Notes under the pieces: model-generated
The model's input: the letters and a program-made list of their open reading frames with translations, nothing else
The model's database searches: none
What the model was told of the DNA's origin: nothing
Shown: positions 17,150 to 25,807 of the stretch, in pieces
How the letters are laid out: every line of letters begins with the position of its first letter
Numbering within the stretch: position 1 is the stretch's first letter
Position numbers and translations under genes: made by a program
Origin: Streptomyces sp. HM190
GTDB lineage: Bacteria; Actinomycetota; Actinomycetes; Streptomycetales; Streptomycetaceae
Reading direction: 5' to 3'
Length of the DNA: 64,000 nucleotides
NCBI RefSeq assembly: GCF_009857135.1
Contig: NZ_CP047318.1
Coordinates: forward strand, 5,828,001-5,892,000

Positions 17150-17844
17150 GGCGTGACGCACCTCGGCCCCCTCGCGACGTCGCCTCCGTGACACCGCCCC
17201 GTCGTGAGGCCCGGCCGCCCGGCCGGAGGCGCCCGCCCCCTGCCTGCCAGCCGCAAAGCCACTCGCCCAGACCCGTGCTCACCCCGCCCCGAGGCCCGCT
17301 CGCCCAGGAGAAGCGGTGCGCGAACTTCGCCTGACCATGGAATTCCGCTCGGCGGCCAACGGCATTCCGGTCCGGCACCCCCTGGAACCGGGCTACGCTA
17401 CCTGTGGAACCTTGCCCCGCCCTCGACATACGGCCGGCCAGGGAACACCAACAAACATCCGCCAACGCATGGACACACGCAGTGGTCTAGTCAAGAATGG
17501 CGTGATAGGCATCTGATCGATCAGCGCTCCCGCGTAGACGATCAGTTGTGAGCACCACCGTCACAGACCTCCGTCTTCCCCGCACAGGAAGACGGACCGA
17601 GGAACCGGCGCTCTCTGCCCTGACTGCTCCGGCTCCTCATCCTTCGGTCGCGGGACCGCACACCCCACGGCCGATGTTGCTCCGGGCTGCGGTGCCGGGA
17701 GGGTTGAGGGTCCCTCTCAGGCGCCGCGGCCCGCGGGTGCTTCCGGGGCCCGGGCGGTAGTCGTCGGGCCGGCGTCCAGCGGGGCGCAGCCCGCCGTTTC
17801 CAGGCATGTCCGTACCGCCAGGTACGCTCGCACACGTGCCCTCC
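17150..17844. other. 695-bp intergenic region with an isolated dre-like site
   Basis: No convincing gene. A dre-like sequence, AGTGGTCTAGTCAAGA (11/16 matches), lies at 17481-17496, about 350 bp before the kinase gene. A 70-codon frame at 17548-17760 (GTG start) has no recognisable features and I do not call it. Confidence 0.5.
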
Positions 17845-19311
17845 ATGAACGAACTCGTCCGCCAGCACACCGCCCTCAGCGACTCCGACCTGGAGTGGCT
17901 GCATCTGCTGGTGTCGGAGTGGCAGCTCCTCTCCGACCTCTCCTTCGCCGACCTCGTCCTCTGGGTCCCCACCCGCGACGGCACGCGCTATGTCTCCGTC
18001 GCCCAGATGCGCCCCAACACCGGGCCCACCTCGTACCAGGACGACATGGTCGGCCACCTGGTCCCACGTGGCCGCCGCCCTCTCCTGGACGTCGCGCTCG
18101 ACGAGGGCCGGATCGTGCGGGAGGGCGACCCGGAGTGGCGTGAGGAGGTGCCCGTACGGGTCGAGTCCATCCCCGTCCGCCGGGAGGGCCGGGTCCTCGG
18201 CGTCATCGCGCGCAACACCAACCTGCTGACCGTGCGGACCCCCAGCCGGTTGGAGCTCACCTACCTCCAGAGCGCGTCCGACCTGGCCCAGATGATCGCC
18301 GTCGGCGCGTTCCCGTTCCCCGACCAGCAGGTCGACATGGACGCCTCACCGCGGGTCGGTGACGGTCTGATCAGGCTCGACGCGGACGGCATCGTCCAGT
18401 ACGCCTCCCCGAACGCCCTGTCCGCTTACCACCGACTGGGTCTCGCCGCCGACCTCGTGGGCTGCCACCTCGGGCGTACTACCGCCGAACTCGCCCCGTC
18501 CCGCGGGCCGGTGGACGAGGCGCTGGCGAAGGTGGCGAGCGGCTGGGCGCCGCGCGAGTTCGAGATCGAGTCGAACGAAGGCGTGATCCAGTTCCGGGCG
18601 ATCCCCCTCAAGCCCAAGGGGCCGCGCATCGGTTCGCTCGTGCTCTTGCGGGACGTCACCGAACTGCGCCGTCGCGAACGCGAGTTGATCACCAAGGACG
18701 CGACCATCCGGGAGATCCACCACCGGGTGAAGAACAACCTCCAGACGGTCGCCGCGCTGCTGCGGCTCCAGGCCCGGCGCATCGAGTCGGAGCGTGGCCG
18801 CGAAGCCCTGGAGGAGGCCGTGCGGCGGGTCGGGTCGATCGCGATCGTGCATGAGACGCTGTCCCAGAATCTGGACGAGCGGGTGGAGTTCGACGAGATC
18901 GCCGACCGGGTGCTGGCCATGGTCGCCGAGATCTCACCGGGCAAGGTCACCGGCCGGCGCACCGGACGTTTCGGCATCCTCGACGCGGAGGTGGCCACCC
19001 CGCTGTCCATGGTCCTCACCGAGATCCTGCAGAACGCCCTCGAACACGGCTTTCGCGAGGGCGAGACCGGCACCGTGGAGGTGTCGGCCGTGCGCGGCGG
19101 AACCACCAAGGAGAGCCGCCTCCTCGTCACCGTCCAGGACGACGGCGTGGGCCTGCCCGAGGGCTTCGACCCGCACCGTTCCGGCAACCTCGGCCTGCAG
19201 ATCGTCCGGACGTTGGTGGAGGGCGAGTTGGGCGGCACCTTCGACATGGTCCCGGCACCCGAGCAGGGGACGCAGGTCATCCTCGACATCCCGGTCCGCG
19301 CCCAGAAGTAG
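17845..19311 (+). CDS. pdtaS: PdtaS-type sensor histidine kinase (HisKA_2)
   Basis: A 488-residue soluble kinase. An N-terminal GAF-like domain (to ~residue 145) is followed by a PAS domain (~170-275). The dimerisation/phosphoacceptor helix is EIHHRVKNNLQTVAALLRLQ, the HisKA_2 signature. The ATPase domain has N-box LTEILQNALEHGF and G-box VQDDGVGLPEG. There is no transmembrane segment, so it senses a cytoplasmic signal. In mycobacteria PdtaS phosphorylates the RNA-binding antiterminator PdtaR, and pdtaS lies beside whiB1, as here beside wblE. The ATG at 17845 is chosen because mycobacterial PdtaS begins at the equivalent point. An upstream ATG at 17806 is possible. Confidence 0.85.
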   Translation: MNELVRQHTALSDSDLEWLHLLVSEWQLLSDLSFADLVLWVPTRDGTRYVSVAQMRPNTGPTSYQDDMVGHLVPRGRRPLLDVALDEGRIVREGDPEWREEVPVRVESIPVRREGRVLGVIARNTNLLTVRTPSRLELTYLQSASDLAQMIAVGAFPFPDQQVDMDASPRVGDGLIRLDADGIVQYASPNALSAYHRLGLAADLVGCHLGRTTAELAPSRGPVDEALAKVASGWAPREFEIESNEGVIQFRAIPLKPKGPRIGSLVLLRDVTELRRRERELITKDATIREIHHRVKNNLQTVAALLRLQARRIESERGREALEEAVRRVGSIAIVHETLSQNLDERVEFDEIADRVLAMVAEISPGKVTGRRTGRFGILDAEVATPLSMVLTEILQNALEHGFREGETGTVEVSAVRGGTTKESRLLVTVQDDGVGLPEGFDPHRSGNLGLQIVRTLVEGELGGTFDMVPAPEQGTQVILDIPVRAQK

Positions 19312-19388
19312 GGGCGCGCCGGGGGCGGTGCCGTACGAGCGCCACCTGAGTAGCCCGCCCCGGCTGCTGGTCCGCGGCGGACAGCACT

Positions 19389-19419
19389 GAGCCCCGGACC
19401 ATCCTGTGGTCCGGGGCTC
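19389..19419. terminator. strong bidirectional terminator
   Basis: Perfect 13-bp stem, GAGCCCCGGACCA (19389-19401) with 19407-19419, and a 5-base loop. It lies between the convergent kinase and wblE genes. Confidence 0.85.
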
Positions 19420-19531
19420 GGGCTCGTCGCTGATTAGGCGCACCGGGGGCACTGCGCGCTGCGGCTCGGGAGCGGGAGATGCGTACTCGCTGTACGCGCC
19501 GCCAAGCTCAGGCTATTGCTGGGTGGGATTG

Positions 19532-19789
19532 TCAGGCGGAGGCCTGACGGGCCCGGTTGCGGGCGGCGCGGCGCTTCATGGCGCGGCGCTCGTCCTCGCT
19601 GAGACCACCCCAGACGCCGGAGTCCTGGCCGGACTCAAGCGCCCACTGCAGACACTGCTCGATCACCGGGCAGCGACGGCAGACAGCCTTGGCTTCCTCG
19701 ATCTGCAGCAGCGCAGGACCGGTGTTGCCGATGGGGAAGAAGAGCTCGGGGTCTTCCTCGCGGCAAACGGCGTTGTGACGCCAGTCCAT
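19532..19789 (-). CDS. wblE: WhiB-family iron-sulfur regulator WblE (WhiB1 orthologue)
   Basis: An 85-residue protein with the four [4Fe-4S] ligands at Cys9 and in the CRRCPVIEQC block (CxxC...C), the GVWGGL turn, and a basic C-terminal DNA-binding tail RRAMKRRAARNRAR. This is the full WhiB architecture. WblE/WhiB1 binds the primary sigma factor region 4 and acts as an NO-sensitive regulator. It is essential in mycobacteria. The pairing with a PdtaS-type kinase is conserved in actinobacteria. AAGGAGAGG precedes the ATG. A long 318-bp leader lies upstream. Confidence 0.93.
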   Translation of the reverse strand: MDWRHNAVCREEDPELFFPIGNTGPALLQIEEAKAVCRRCPVIEQCLQWALESGQDSGVWGGLSEDERRAMKRRAARNRARQASA

Positions 19790-20107
19790 GGCTGCTACCT
19801 CTCCTTGGTCTTACATGCACGTTGCTTGTGAATGTGAACGCTTTCACGAATCCCTCAACAAGTGAAGGGCCGATCACCAGACGGACTGGTGTGGTCCTGT
19901 GATGTGAGGAGGGGTTCTGGCGCTTGCTTGAGCCGGTGTTGCGGGCTGTCCCGAGCGCCACGTAGAGACTCGCAAACCTCAGCGGCGGATACAACCCCTT
20001 CCGGAAAGTTTTTTTTGATTCCTCGGTGTCGACTGTGTCACAGCCGTACTTCCATGGGGTGGATCCTGGCCTAAACGTTCGAGTGGAAGGACTTTTGCCC
20101 GTTCCGC
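19790..20107 (-). promoter_or_regulatory. wblE leader/promoter region with two palindromes
   Basis: This gene-free stretch holds GTGAACGCTTTCAC (19834-19847), a dyad 45-58 bp before the wblE start, and CTGTGTCACAG (20033-20043), an 11-bp perfect palindrome resembling half of a CRP-type site. An eight-base T run lies at about 20010-20017. Mycobacterial whiB1 is CRP/Cmr-controlled, so the second palindrome is suggestive only. Confidence 0.4.
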
Positions 20108-21079
20108 TCACACAATCACACGCAGTGCACGGCGTACGCCTGTGAACGTCACGCTCGTACGCAGTCCGAGGTGGTCGCCGTCCATCTGGAGGGGGAGGGG
20201 CGCCTTCGAATGCAAGGTGAAGTCGGTCAGGTCGTGCACAGTGGTGGCGTGCTTGCCATGGGGTCCACGCTCGGGGGACGAAGTGAGCAACTGCGTGGCA
20301 TATCGGGCAAGTGCGGCCGTCGACATGCGGCTGAGACCGAGCACGTCGAGGCCTTTATCGAACGAAGCCTTAGGTGACGCGTACACCGGGCGATTGCCGA
20401 GAAACGTCCACGGGGACGTGTTGCAGACTATGGACAGCACAAGATCGGAAATCGGCTCCTCGCCGGCCCGCTCCAGGGTGATCGTGCCGTTCCTGCGGTG
20501 AGGCTCCTCCAGGAACTGCCGGAATGCCTGACGAAGGTAAAGAGCGTGTGTGGATTTCCTTCCACGCTCGCGCTGTTGCTCGACCCGGCCGATCACACCG
20601 GCGTCGAAACCGAGGCCGGCGCAGAACGTGAACCAGCGTGACGGGACCGCCTCGTCCTCCGTGCCCGGGGTGCCCGAGGCCATGCCCAGCCCGACCGTGC
20701 GCTCGCGGTTCTCCCGGAGGGCGTCCAGCAGGGCGCCGGTGGCCTCCACGGCATCGTTGGGCAGGCCCAGAGCGCGGGCGAAGACGTTGGTGGAGCCGCC
20801 GGGGACCACGGCGAGGCGGGGGAGACGGTCCGGGTCGGGGCCCTGGTGCAGCAGGCCGTTGACGACCTCGTTGACCGTGCCGTCACCGCCGAGCGCGACG
20901 ACCAGTTCGATGTCGTCCTTGCCCTCGGCCGCCTGGCGGGCGAGGTCCCTGGCGTGGCCGCGGTACTCGGTGGTGACCGCCTCGAGCTTCATCTCGCTCG
21001 CCAGCGCGTGGATCAGGACATCGCGCGTACGTGCGCTTGTGGTGGTTGCCGCCGGGTTGACCACGAGAAGTGCACGCAT
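20108..21079 (-). CDS. diacylglycerol kinase-family lipid kinase
   Basis: A 323-residue cytoplasmic protein starting MRALLVVNPAATTTS. The DAGK catalytic (LCB5/YegS) fold shows the nucleotide loop VVALGGDGTVNEVVNGLL, the PGGSTNVFARALGLP motif and GLGFDAGVIG. It likely phosphorylates a membrane lipid (diacylglycerol, or a sphingoid- or polyprenol-like lipid). Substrate is unknown. The upstream in-frame ATG at 21133 is less likely because homologues begin at the VVNP strand. Confidence 0.88.
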   Translation of the reverse strand: MRALLVVNPAATTTSARTRDVLIHALASEMKLEAVTTEYRGHARDLARQAAEGKDDIELVVALGGDGTVNEVVNGLLHQGPDPDRLPRLAVVPGGSTNVFARALGLPNDAVEATGALLDALRENRERTVGLGMASGTPGTEDEAVPSRWFTFCAGLGFDAGVIGRVEQQRERGRKSTHALYLRQAFRQFLEEPHRRNGTITLERAGEEPISDLVLSIVCNTSPWTFLGNRPVYASPKASFDKGLDVLGLSRMSTAALARYATQLLTSSPERGPHGKHATTVHDLTDFTLHSKAPLPLQMDGDHLGLRTSVTFTGVRRALRVIV

Positions 21080-21217
21080 GCGTTGCAGCGTACCTACTGA
21101 GCGGTACTCGTCCCATACCGAGGTGCGGATCAAGGGGGAGATCGTGTAGTGACGATGAGCACGTGGGGGCGTGCGGGGCGCCGGTGTGCGTCCGGGCGCC
21201 GGGGCTACCCTTCAGGG

Positions 21218-21670
21218 GTGAGCCCTCAGCAGAACCCCACGCCGGACACCTCCGACGCCGCGCCCCGCCCCGGGCGGCTGACCGCCGCGGCGGCACTGGC
21301 CGGGCTGGAGGGGATCGCCCTGCTGGTCGGCGGCGGTGCCATGCTCGTCGTGGGCTTCACCGGTGACTCCGGTGACCTCAGCACCGGCGTCACCGGGGGC
21401 CTCACCCTGATCGCGCTGGCCCTGCTGCCGCTGATCGCCGCGCGCGGACTGCTGCTGCGGCGCAGCTGGAGCCGGGGGCCCGCCGTCATCACGCAGATCA
21501 TGGCGCTGCCGGTGGCGTACAACCTGCTCCGGGCGGACAGTGTCGCGATCCCCGCGGGAATCGTCCTGGCCGTCGTCGCGATCACGGCGCTGGTGCTGCT
21601 GATCAACCCGGCGACGACCCAGGCCCTCGGCATCCAAGGGCCCGGCCGGGCGGAGGAGAACAAGCACTAG
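21218..21670 (+). CDS. four-helix integral membrane protein, unknown function
   Basis: A 150-residue protein from the GTG at 21218. A 25-residue hydrophilic N-terminus is followed by four hydrophobic segments, starting LAGLEGIALLVGGGAMLVVG and ending AIPAGIVLAVVAITALVLLI. The short tail GPGRAEENKH is hydrophilic. The family is widespread in Streptomyces but uncharacterised to my knowledge. It is convergent with sigH. Confidence 0.75.
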   Translation: MSPQQNPTPDTSDAAPRPGRLTAAAALAGLEGIALLVGGGAMLVVGFTGDSGDLSTGVTGGLTLIALALLPLIAARGLLLRRSWSRGPAVITQIMALPVAYNLLRADSVAIPAGIVLAVVAITALVLLINPATTQALGIQGPGRAEENKH

Positions 21671-21757
21671 GGGGACGTCCACCGCGTCCCACCGCCCCGC
21701 GGTGCCGGACCGAGGGCGGGATCGCGGTGCCGCCCGTGGCTCCGCGGGAGAGGGCTG

Positions 21758-22909
21758 TCACTCCTCCACGAGCAGCTTCTCCCGCAGCTGGGCCAGCGTC
21801 CGGGCCAGCAGACGCGAGACGTGCATCTGGGAGATGCCGACCTCCTGGGCGATCTGCGACTGGGTCATGTTGCCGAAGAACCGCAGCAGCAGGATCCGCT
21901 TCTCGCGCGGCGGGAGGTCCTCCAGGAGAGGCTTCAGGGACTCCCGGTACTCGACCCCCTCCAGCGCCTCGTCCTCGGCGCCCAGGGTGTCGGCGACGGC
22001 CGGCGACTCGTCGTCGGTGTCGGGCACGTCCAGTGACAGCGTGGAGTACGCGTTGGCGGACTCCAGGCCCTCCAGGACCTCCTCCTCCGAGATGGCCAGC
22101 TTCTGGGCCAGCTCGTGCACCGTCGGGGAACGGCCGTGCTGCTGGGACAGCTCGGCCGTGGCCGTGGTCAGCGCCAGGCGCAGCTCCTGCAGCCGACGTG
22201 GCACCCGCACTGCCCAGCCCTTGTCGCGGAAGTGGCGCTTGATCTCGCCGACGACCGTCGGAGTCGCGTACGTGGAGAACTCCACCCCGCGGTCCGGGTC
22301 GAAACGGTCGACCGACTTGATCAGACCGATGGTCGCGACCTGCGTCAGGTCGTCCAGCGGCTCACCGCGGTTGCGGAACCGGCGCGCGAGGTGCTCCACG
22401 AGCGGCAGATGCATCCGGACCAGCTGATTGCGCAGCTCCGCGTACTCCGCACTGCCCTCCCGCAGGGAGCGCAGCTGGACGAACAGGGCGCGCGCCCCGC
22501 TGCGGTCCTGAGGATCGTGCTGCGCGCTGCGCGCGATCCGCGCGTCCAGCTCGTCGTGTCGCTCGTGCTCGCTCATAGTCCCGCCCGCCGTCACCGTTCC
22601 CCCAGCGCTCGACTGTGCTCGAGCGGGGGAGGCCCCAGTCCGCCCTCGTGAGGACGTGGTGCTCCGTGCGACGTCCTCCGGCTCCCGTCGCACGTCGGAG
22701 GGCGCCTCGTCCTCTTCCTCGGCCGGCTCCGTCCACCGCGAGGGTCCGGCCGCCGTCGAGGAGTCGTCCTCCGGGTGCGGCCGGGCCTGCTCGGGAATGC
22801 CGTCGACGCCGTCCGTCAGGTGTGCCGGCCCGACGGGGCCGACCTCCTTCGCGGGAAGTCCCCGTGTGCCGCGTTCTTCGTCCCGCACCGGCCCGTCCCC
22901 GTTCCTCAC
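21758..22909 (-). CDS. sigH: SigB/SigF-family sigma factor SigH
   Basis: The SigF-type core begins at the ATG at 22576 (MSEHERHDELDARIA, 272 residues). It shows region 2 (VATIGLIKSVDRFDPDRG, FSTYATPTVVGEIKRHFRD), region 3 and a region 4 HTH (TQSQIAQEVGISQMHVSRLL). The same frame is open back to a GTG at 22909 that overlaps the anti-sigma stop (GTGA), which adds a hydrophilic Pro/Glu/Ser-rich extension of ~111 residues. In S. coelicolor sigH is known to be made in several N-terminally different forms, so I annotate the longest. It directs stress and developmental genes and is controlled by the upstream anti-sigma gene. Confidence 0.9.
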   Translation of the reverse strand: MRNGDGPVRDEERGTRGLPAKEVGPVGPAHLTDGVDGIPEQARPHPEDDSSTAAGPSRWTEPAEEEDEAPSDVRREPEDVARSTTSSRGRTGASPARAQSSAGGTVTAGGTMSEHERHDELDARIARSAQHDPQDRSGARALFVQLRSLREGSAEYAELRNQLVRMHLPLVEHLARRFRNRGEPLDDLTQVATIGLIKSVDRFDPDRGVEFSTYATPTVVGEIKRHFRDKGWAVRVPRRLQELRLALTTATAELSQQHGRSPTVHELAQKLAISEEEVLEGLESANAYSTLSLDVPDTDDESPAVADTLGAEDEALEGVEYRESLKPLLEDLPPREKRILLLRFFGNMTQSQIAQEVGISQMHVSRLLARTLAQLREKLLVEE

Positions 22910-23319
22910 GCCGGCCCGGGTCCGGCGCCGCGCTGTTTGTAGAGGCTGATCGAAACGGTTTTGTCGTCGGCGACCGCGGAGGAGACCTTGCCCGCGAGGG
23001 CCGACAGCACGGTCCAGGCGAAGGTGTCGCGCGAGGGCGCGTGACCGTCCGTGGTCGGGGCCGAGACCGTGACCTCCAGTGAATCGTCGACGAGGCGGAA
23101 GACACAGCTGAGAACCGAGCCGGGCACGGCCTGCTGGAGCAGGATCGCGCAGGCCTCGTCGACCGCGATGCGCAAATCCTCGATCTCGTCGAGGGTGAAG
23201 TCCAAACGGGCCGCGAGGCCGGCCGTCGCCGTACGCAGCACCGACAGGTAGGCACCCGCGGCCGGCAGCCGGACTTCCACGAAGTCCTGGGTCCCGGGCT
23301 CGCCTGCGATCTGGGACAC
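22906..23319 (-). CDS. prsH: RsbW-like anti-sigma factor of SigH (PrsH/UshX)
   Basis: A 137-residue GHKL-fold serine-kinase-type anti-sigma factor. The N-box is IAVDEACAILLQQ. The C-terminal half, with FAWTVLSALAGKVSS, is more divergent, as is usual for this group. GTG at 23319 is chosen since TTGGAGG lies five bases upstream; the frame is open further to 23475 without homology. It overlaps sigH by four bases, the classical partner arrangement. Binding to SigH and a presumed anti-anti-sigma input are inferred from the family. Confidence 0.85.
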   Translation of the reverse strand: MSQIAGEPGTQDFVEVRLPAAGAYLSVLRTATAGLAARLDFTLDEIEDLRIAVDEACAILLQQAVPGSVLSCVFRLVDDSLEVTVSAPTTDGHAPSRDTFAWTVLSALAGKVSSAVADDKTVSISLYKQRGAGPGPA

Positions 23320-23661
23320 CCTCACCTCCAAGGTGGTACAAGCTCTTTCAGGGGCCGAGGGTCGCCCCCCGGGGTAACGCGCTATGTGGTTCAGCGGTGA
23401 CGCTATCGCGCTCCCGAGCGCCGTGTCCTTGGGGTCCCGGCGACCCAGCCCCACGCCGTCACTCATAGTAAGCACATGAACACGCTCGGTGGCTAGGGGT
23501 CTGTGGACCTCAAATAGGAAGAGCGCGCGCCGCTTTGACGTACCCAGGCGTCCGACCGCCGAACCGTGTCACACGAGTACGTCGACGTGTCACGGCGTGA
23601 CATGGTTCCGTCGTGCGACGTCGTCGGCGTGTTCACCGGGGCCCTGTTCGTTTTCCCGCCC

Positions 23662-23922
23662 TCATACGAGCACGTGGTCGACGAAGCACCAGCGCCAGGT
23701 CTCCCCCGGCTCGAAGGTGCGCATCACGGGATGGCCGGTCTCCTTGTGGTGCGCGGTCGCGTGTCGCATCGGCGAGGAGTCGCAGCACCCCACGTGCCCG
23801 CACTCCAGGCACTTCCGCAACTGCACCGGGTGTGTCCCGGCGGCCTCGCACTCGGGACAGGTCTCGGTCAGCGGGGCCGGCTCGGGCTGCGGCAGTGCGT
23901 CCGCGTGCGTGCACTGTTTCAT
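23662..23922 (-). CDS. UBP-type zinc finger protein
   Basis: An 86-residue protein that is essentially one ZnF-UBP domain. Cys and His ligands appear in CPECEAAGTHPVQLRKCLEC, GHVGCCDSSPMRHATAHHK and TGHPV, with WRWCFVDH closing the domain. Bacterial stand-alone versions are common in actinobacteria and of unknown role; no ubiquitin pathway is implied. Divergent from the antiporter gene with 61 bp between starts. Confidence 0.85.
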   Translation of the reverse strand: MKQCTHADALPQPEPAPLTETCPECEAAGTHPVQLRKCLECGHVGCCDSSPMRHATAHHKETGHPVMRTFEPGETWRWCFVDHVLV

Positions 23923-23983
23923 GATGGCCAGGTTACGACGGGTGCGCGGAAGCTCGCGCGGAAAACGAAGGCGGCGCAAAGCG

Positions 23984-25579
23984 ATGCATTTCCTGCCCTT
24001 GCTGTTGCTGATCGCCGGTAGTGCGACGGTCGCCGGCGCCGCCCGGCGCACGCCGGTGCCGGCCCCGTTGCTGCTGGTCGCCGCCGGGCTCGCCGTGTCG
24101 TACGTGCCCGGCGTGCCGAACTACGAACTCGACCCCGAGATCGTCCTGCCTCTGGTCCTGCCCCCGCTGCTGTACACGGCCGCCACCGAGAGCTCGTATC
24201 TCGACCTGCGGGCCCAACTGCGTCCGGTAGCGCTGTTGTCGGTCGGTTATGTCCTGTTCGCGACCCTCGCGGTCGGATGGGCTGCCTATCTGATCGTGCC
24301 CGGGCTGCCACTGACGGCCGCCCTGGTGCTCGGCGCGGTGGTGGCGCCCCCGGACGCGGTCGCGGCGACGGCGGTCGCCCGGCGGGTCGGGCTGCCGTCG
24401 CGGATCACCACCATCCTCCAGGGCGAGTCCCTGGTGAACGACGCCACCGCGATCACCGCGTACCGGGTCGCCCTCGCCGCAACGATCGGGGAGGGCGCGA
24501 GCTGGGCCGGCGGGATCGTCGAGTTCCTGGTGGCGGCGGTCGGCGGCGTCGCGGTGGGCCTGTTGCTGATGATGCCGATCCACTGGCTGCGCACCCACCT
24601 GAAGGAGGCGCTGCTCCAGAACACGCTCTCCCTGCTGATCCCCTTCGTCGCGTACGGGCTGGCCGAGTGGGTGCACGCCTCCGGAGTGCTCGCCGTGGTC
24701 GTGGTCGGCCTCTACCTCGGCTATCGCAACTGGCAGGTCGACTTCGCGACCCGCCTCCAGGAGGAGGCCGTGTGGAAGATGGTCGCCTTCCTGCTCGAAT
24801 CGGCGGTCTTCGCGCTCATCGGGCTCCAGTTGCCGGTCGTGCTGGAAGGGCTCGGCGAGAACGAAGGGCTGCGCGCGACCTGGTACGCCGTGGCCGTCTT
24901 CCTGATCGTGGTCGTGACCCGGTTCGTCTGGGTCTACCCGGCGACCTTCCTGCCCCGGATGCTGTCCGCGCGGATCCGTGCCCGCGAGGAGAACCCGACC
25001 TGGAAGGGGCCCTTCATCATCGCGTGGGCCGGTATGCGCGGCGTCGTCTCGCTGGCCATCGCGTTCTCCATCCCGCTCACCGTGCACGGCGGGGAGGACT
25101 TCCCCGAGCGGAACCTGATCCTGTTCCTGACCTTCACGACGGTGATCGGGACGCTCGTCATCCAGGGGCTGACACTGCCGCCGCTCATCCGGATCCTGCG
25201 GCTGCCGGGGCGTGACGTGCAGGCCGAGACCCTCGCCGAGGCCAACGCCCAGGCCCAGGCCTCCCGGATCGCCGAGGCGCGGCTCGACGAACTCCTGGCG
25301 GACGAGCACAACGCCCTGCCGCCGCCGCTGGTCGACCGGCTGCGCACCGTCCTGGAGCGGCGCCGCAACGCCGTGTGGGAACGTCTCGGCGCCGTCAACC
25401 CGGTGACCGGGGAGACCAGCGACGACACCTACAGCCGGCTCTCCCGCGAGATGATCGGCGCCGAACGTGAGGTGTTCGTCACGCTGCGGGACGGCCGCTA
25501 CATCGACGACGAGATGCTGCGGACACTGCTGCGCAGACTGGACCTGGAGGAGGCCGCGGCCTACCGCGAAGTCTCCTAG
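23984..25579 (+). CDS. Na+/H+ antiporter, CPA1 family
   Basis: A 531-residue membrane protein with 11-12 hydrophobic segments over residues 1-400. The CPA1 ion site is visible as LQGESLVNDATAI (the conserved ND), with APPDAVAA just before it and WAGMRGVVSLAIA later. The last ~130 residues form a hydrophilic, Glu/Arg-rich cytoplasmic tail with likely helical coiled-coil character (AEANAQAQASRIAEARLDEL). Start ATG at 23984; upstream frame looks non-coding. Likely role: pH and sodium homeostasis. Confidence 0.9.
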   Translation: MHFLPLLLLIAGSATVAGAARRTPVPAPLLLVAAGLAVSYVPGVPNYELDPEIVLPLVLPPLLYTAATESSYLDLRAQLRPVALLSVGYVLFATLAVGWAAYLIVPGLPLTAALVLGAVVAPPDAVAATAVARRVGLPSRITTILQGESLVNDATAITAYRVALAATIGEGASWAGGIVEFLVAAVGGVAVGLLLMMPIHWLRTHLKEALLQNTLSLLIPFVAYGLAEWVHASGVLAVVVVGLYLGYRNWQVDFATRLQEEAVWKMVAFLLESAVFALIGLQLPVVLEGLGENEGLRATWYAVAVFLIVVVTRFVWVYPATFLPRMLSARIRAREENPTWKGPFIIAWAGMRGVVSLAIAFSIPLTVHGGEDFPERNLILFLTFTTVIGTLVIQGLTLPPLIRILRLPGRDVQAETLAEANAQAQASRIAEARLDELLADEHNALPPPLVDRLRTVLERRRNAVWERLGAVNPVTGETSDDTYSRLSREMIGAEREVFVTLRDGRYIDDEMLRTLLRRLDLEEAAAYREVS

Positions 25580-25807
25580 TGCCGCGACGGGCAACGTTAG
25601 CCCCGTCGCGACGCCCGGCCCGCACTCTCGCCGCACCGGGCACAGGCCCGAGTACATCCCGTATGAGGACGTGCGCCCGGTACGCCGAGAGCACGCAGCG
25701 GACGCCGCTCCTCGACGGGCAAACGTTGCCTGCCGCGGCACCAGCTGCCGGGACGTGCGGCTTGAAGGCGCCTGGAAGGTCCCCCTGCCAGGAGGGCTCC
25801 CCGGCGC

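Noticed and set aside
17548..17760. 70-codon frame upstream of the kinase
   Set aside because: GTG start, low-complexity Pro/Arg product, no Shine-Dalgarno or family.
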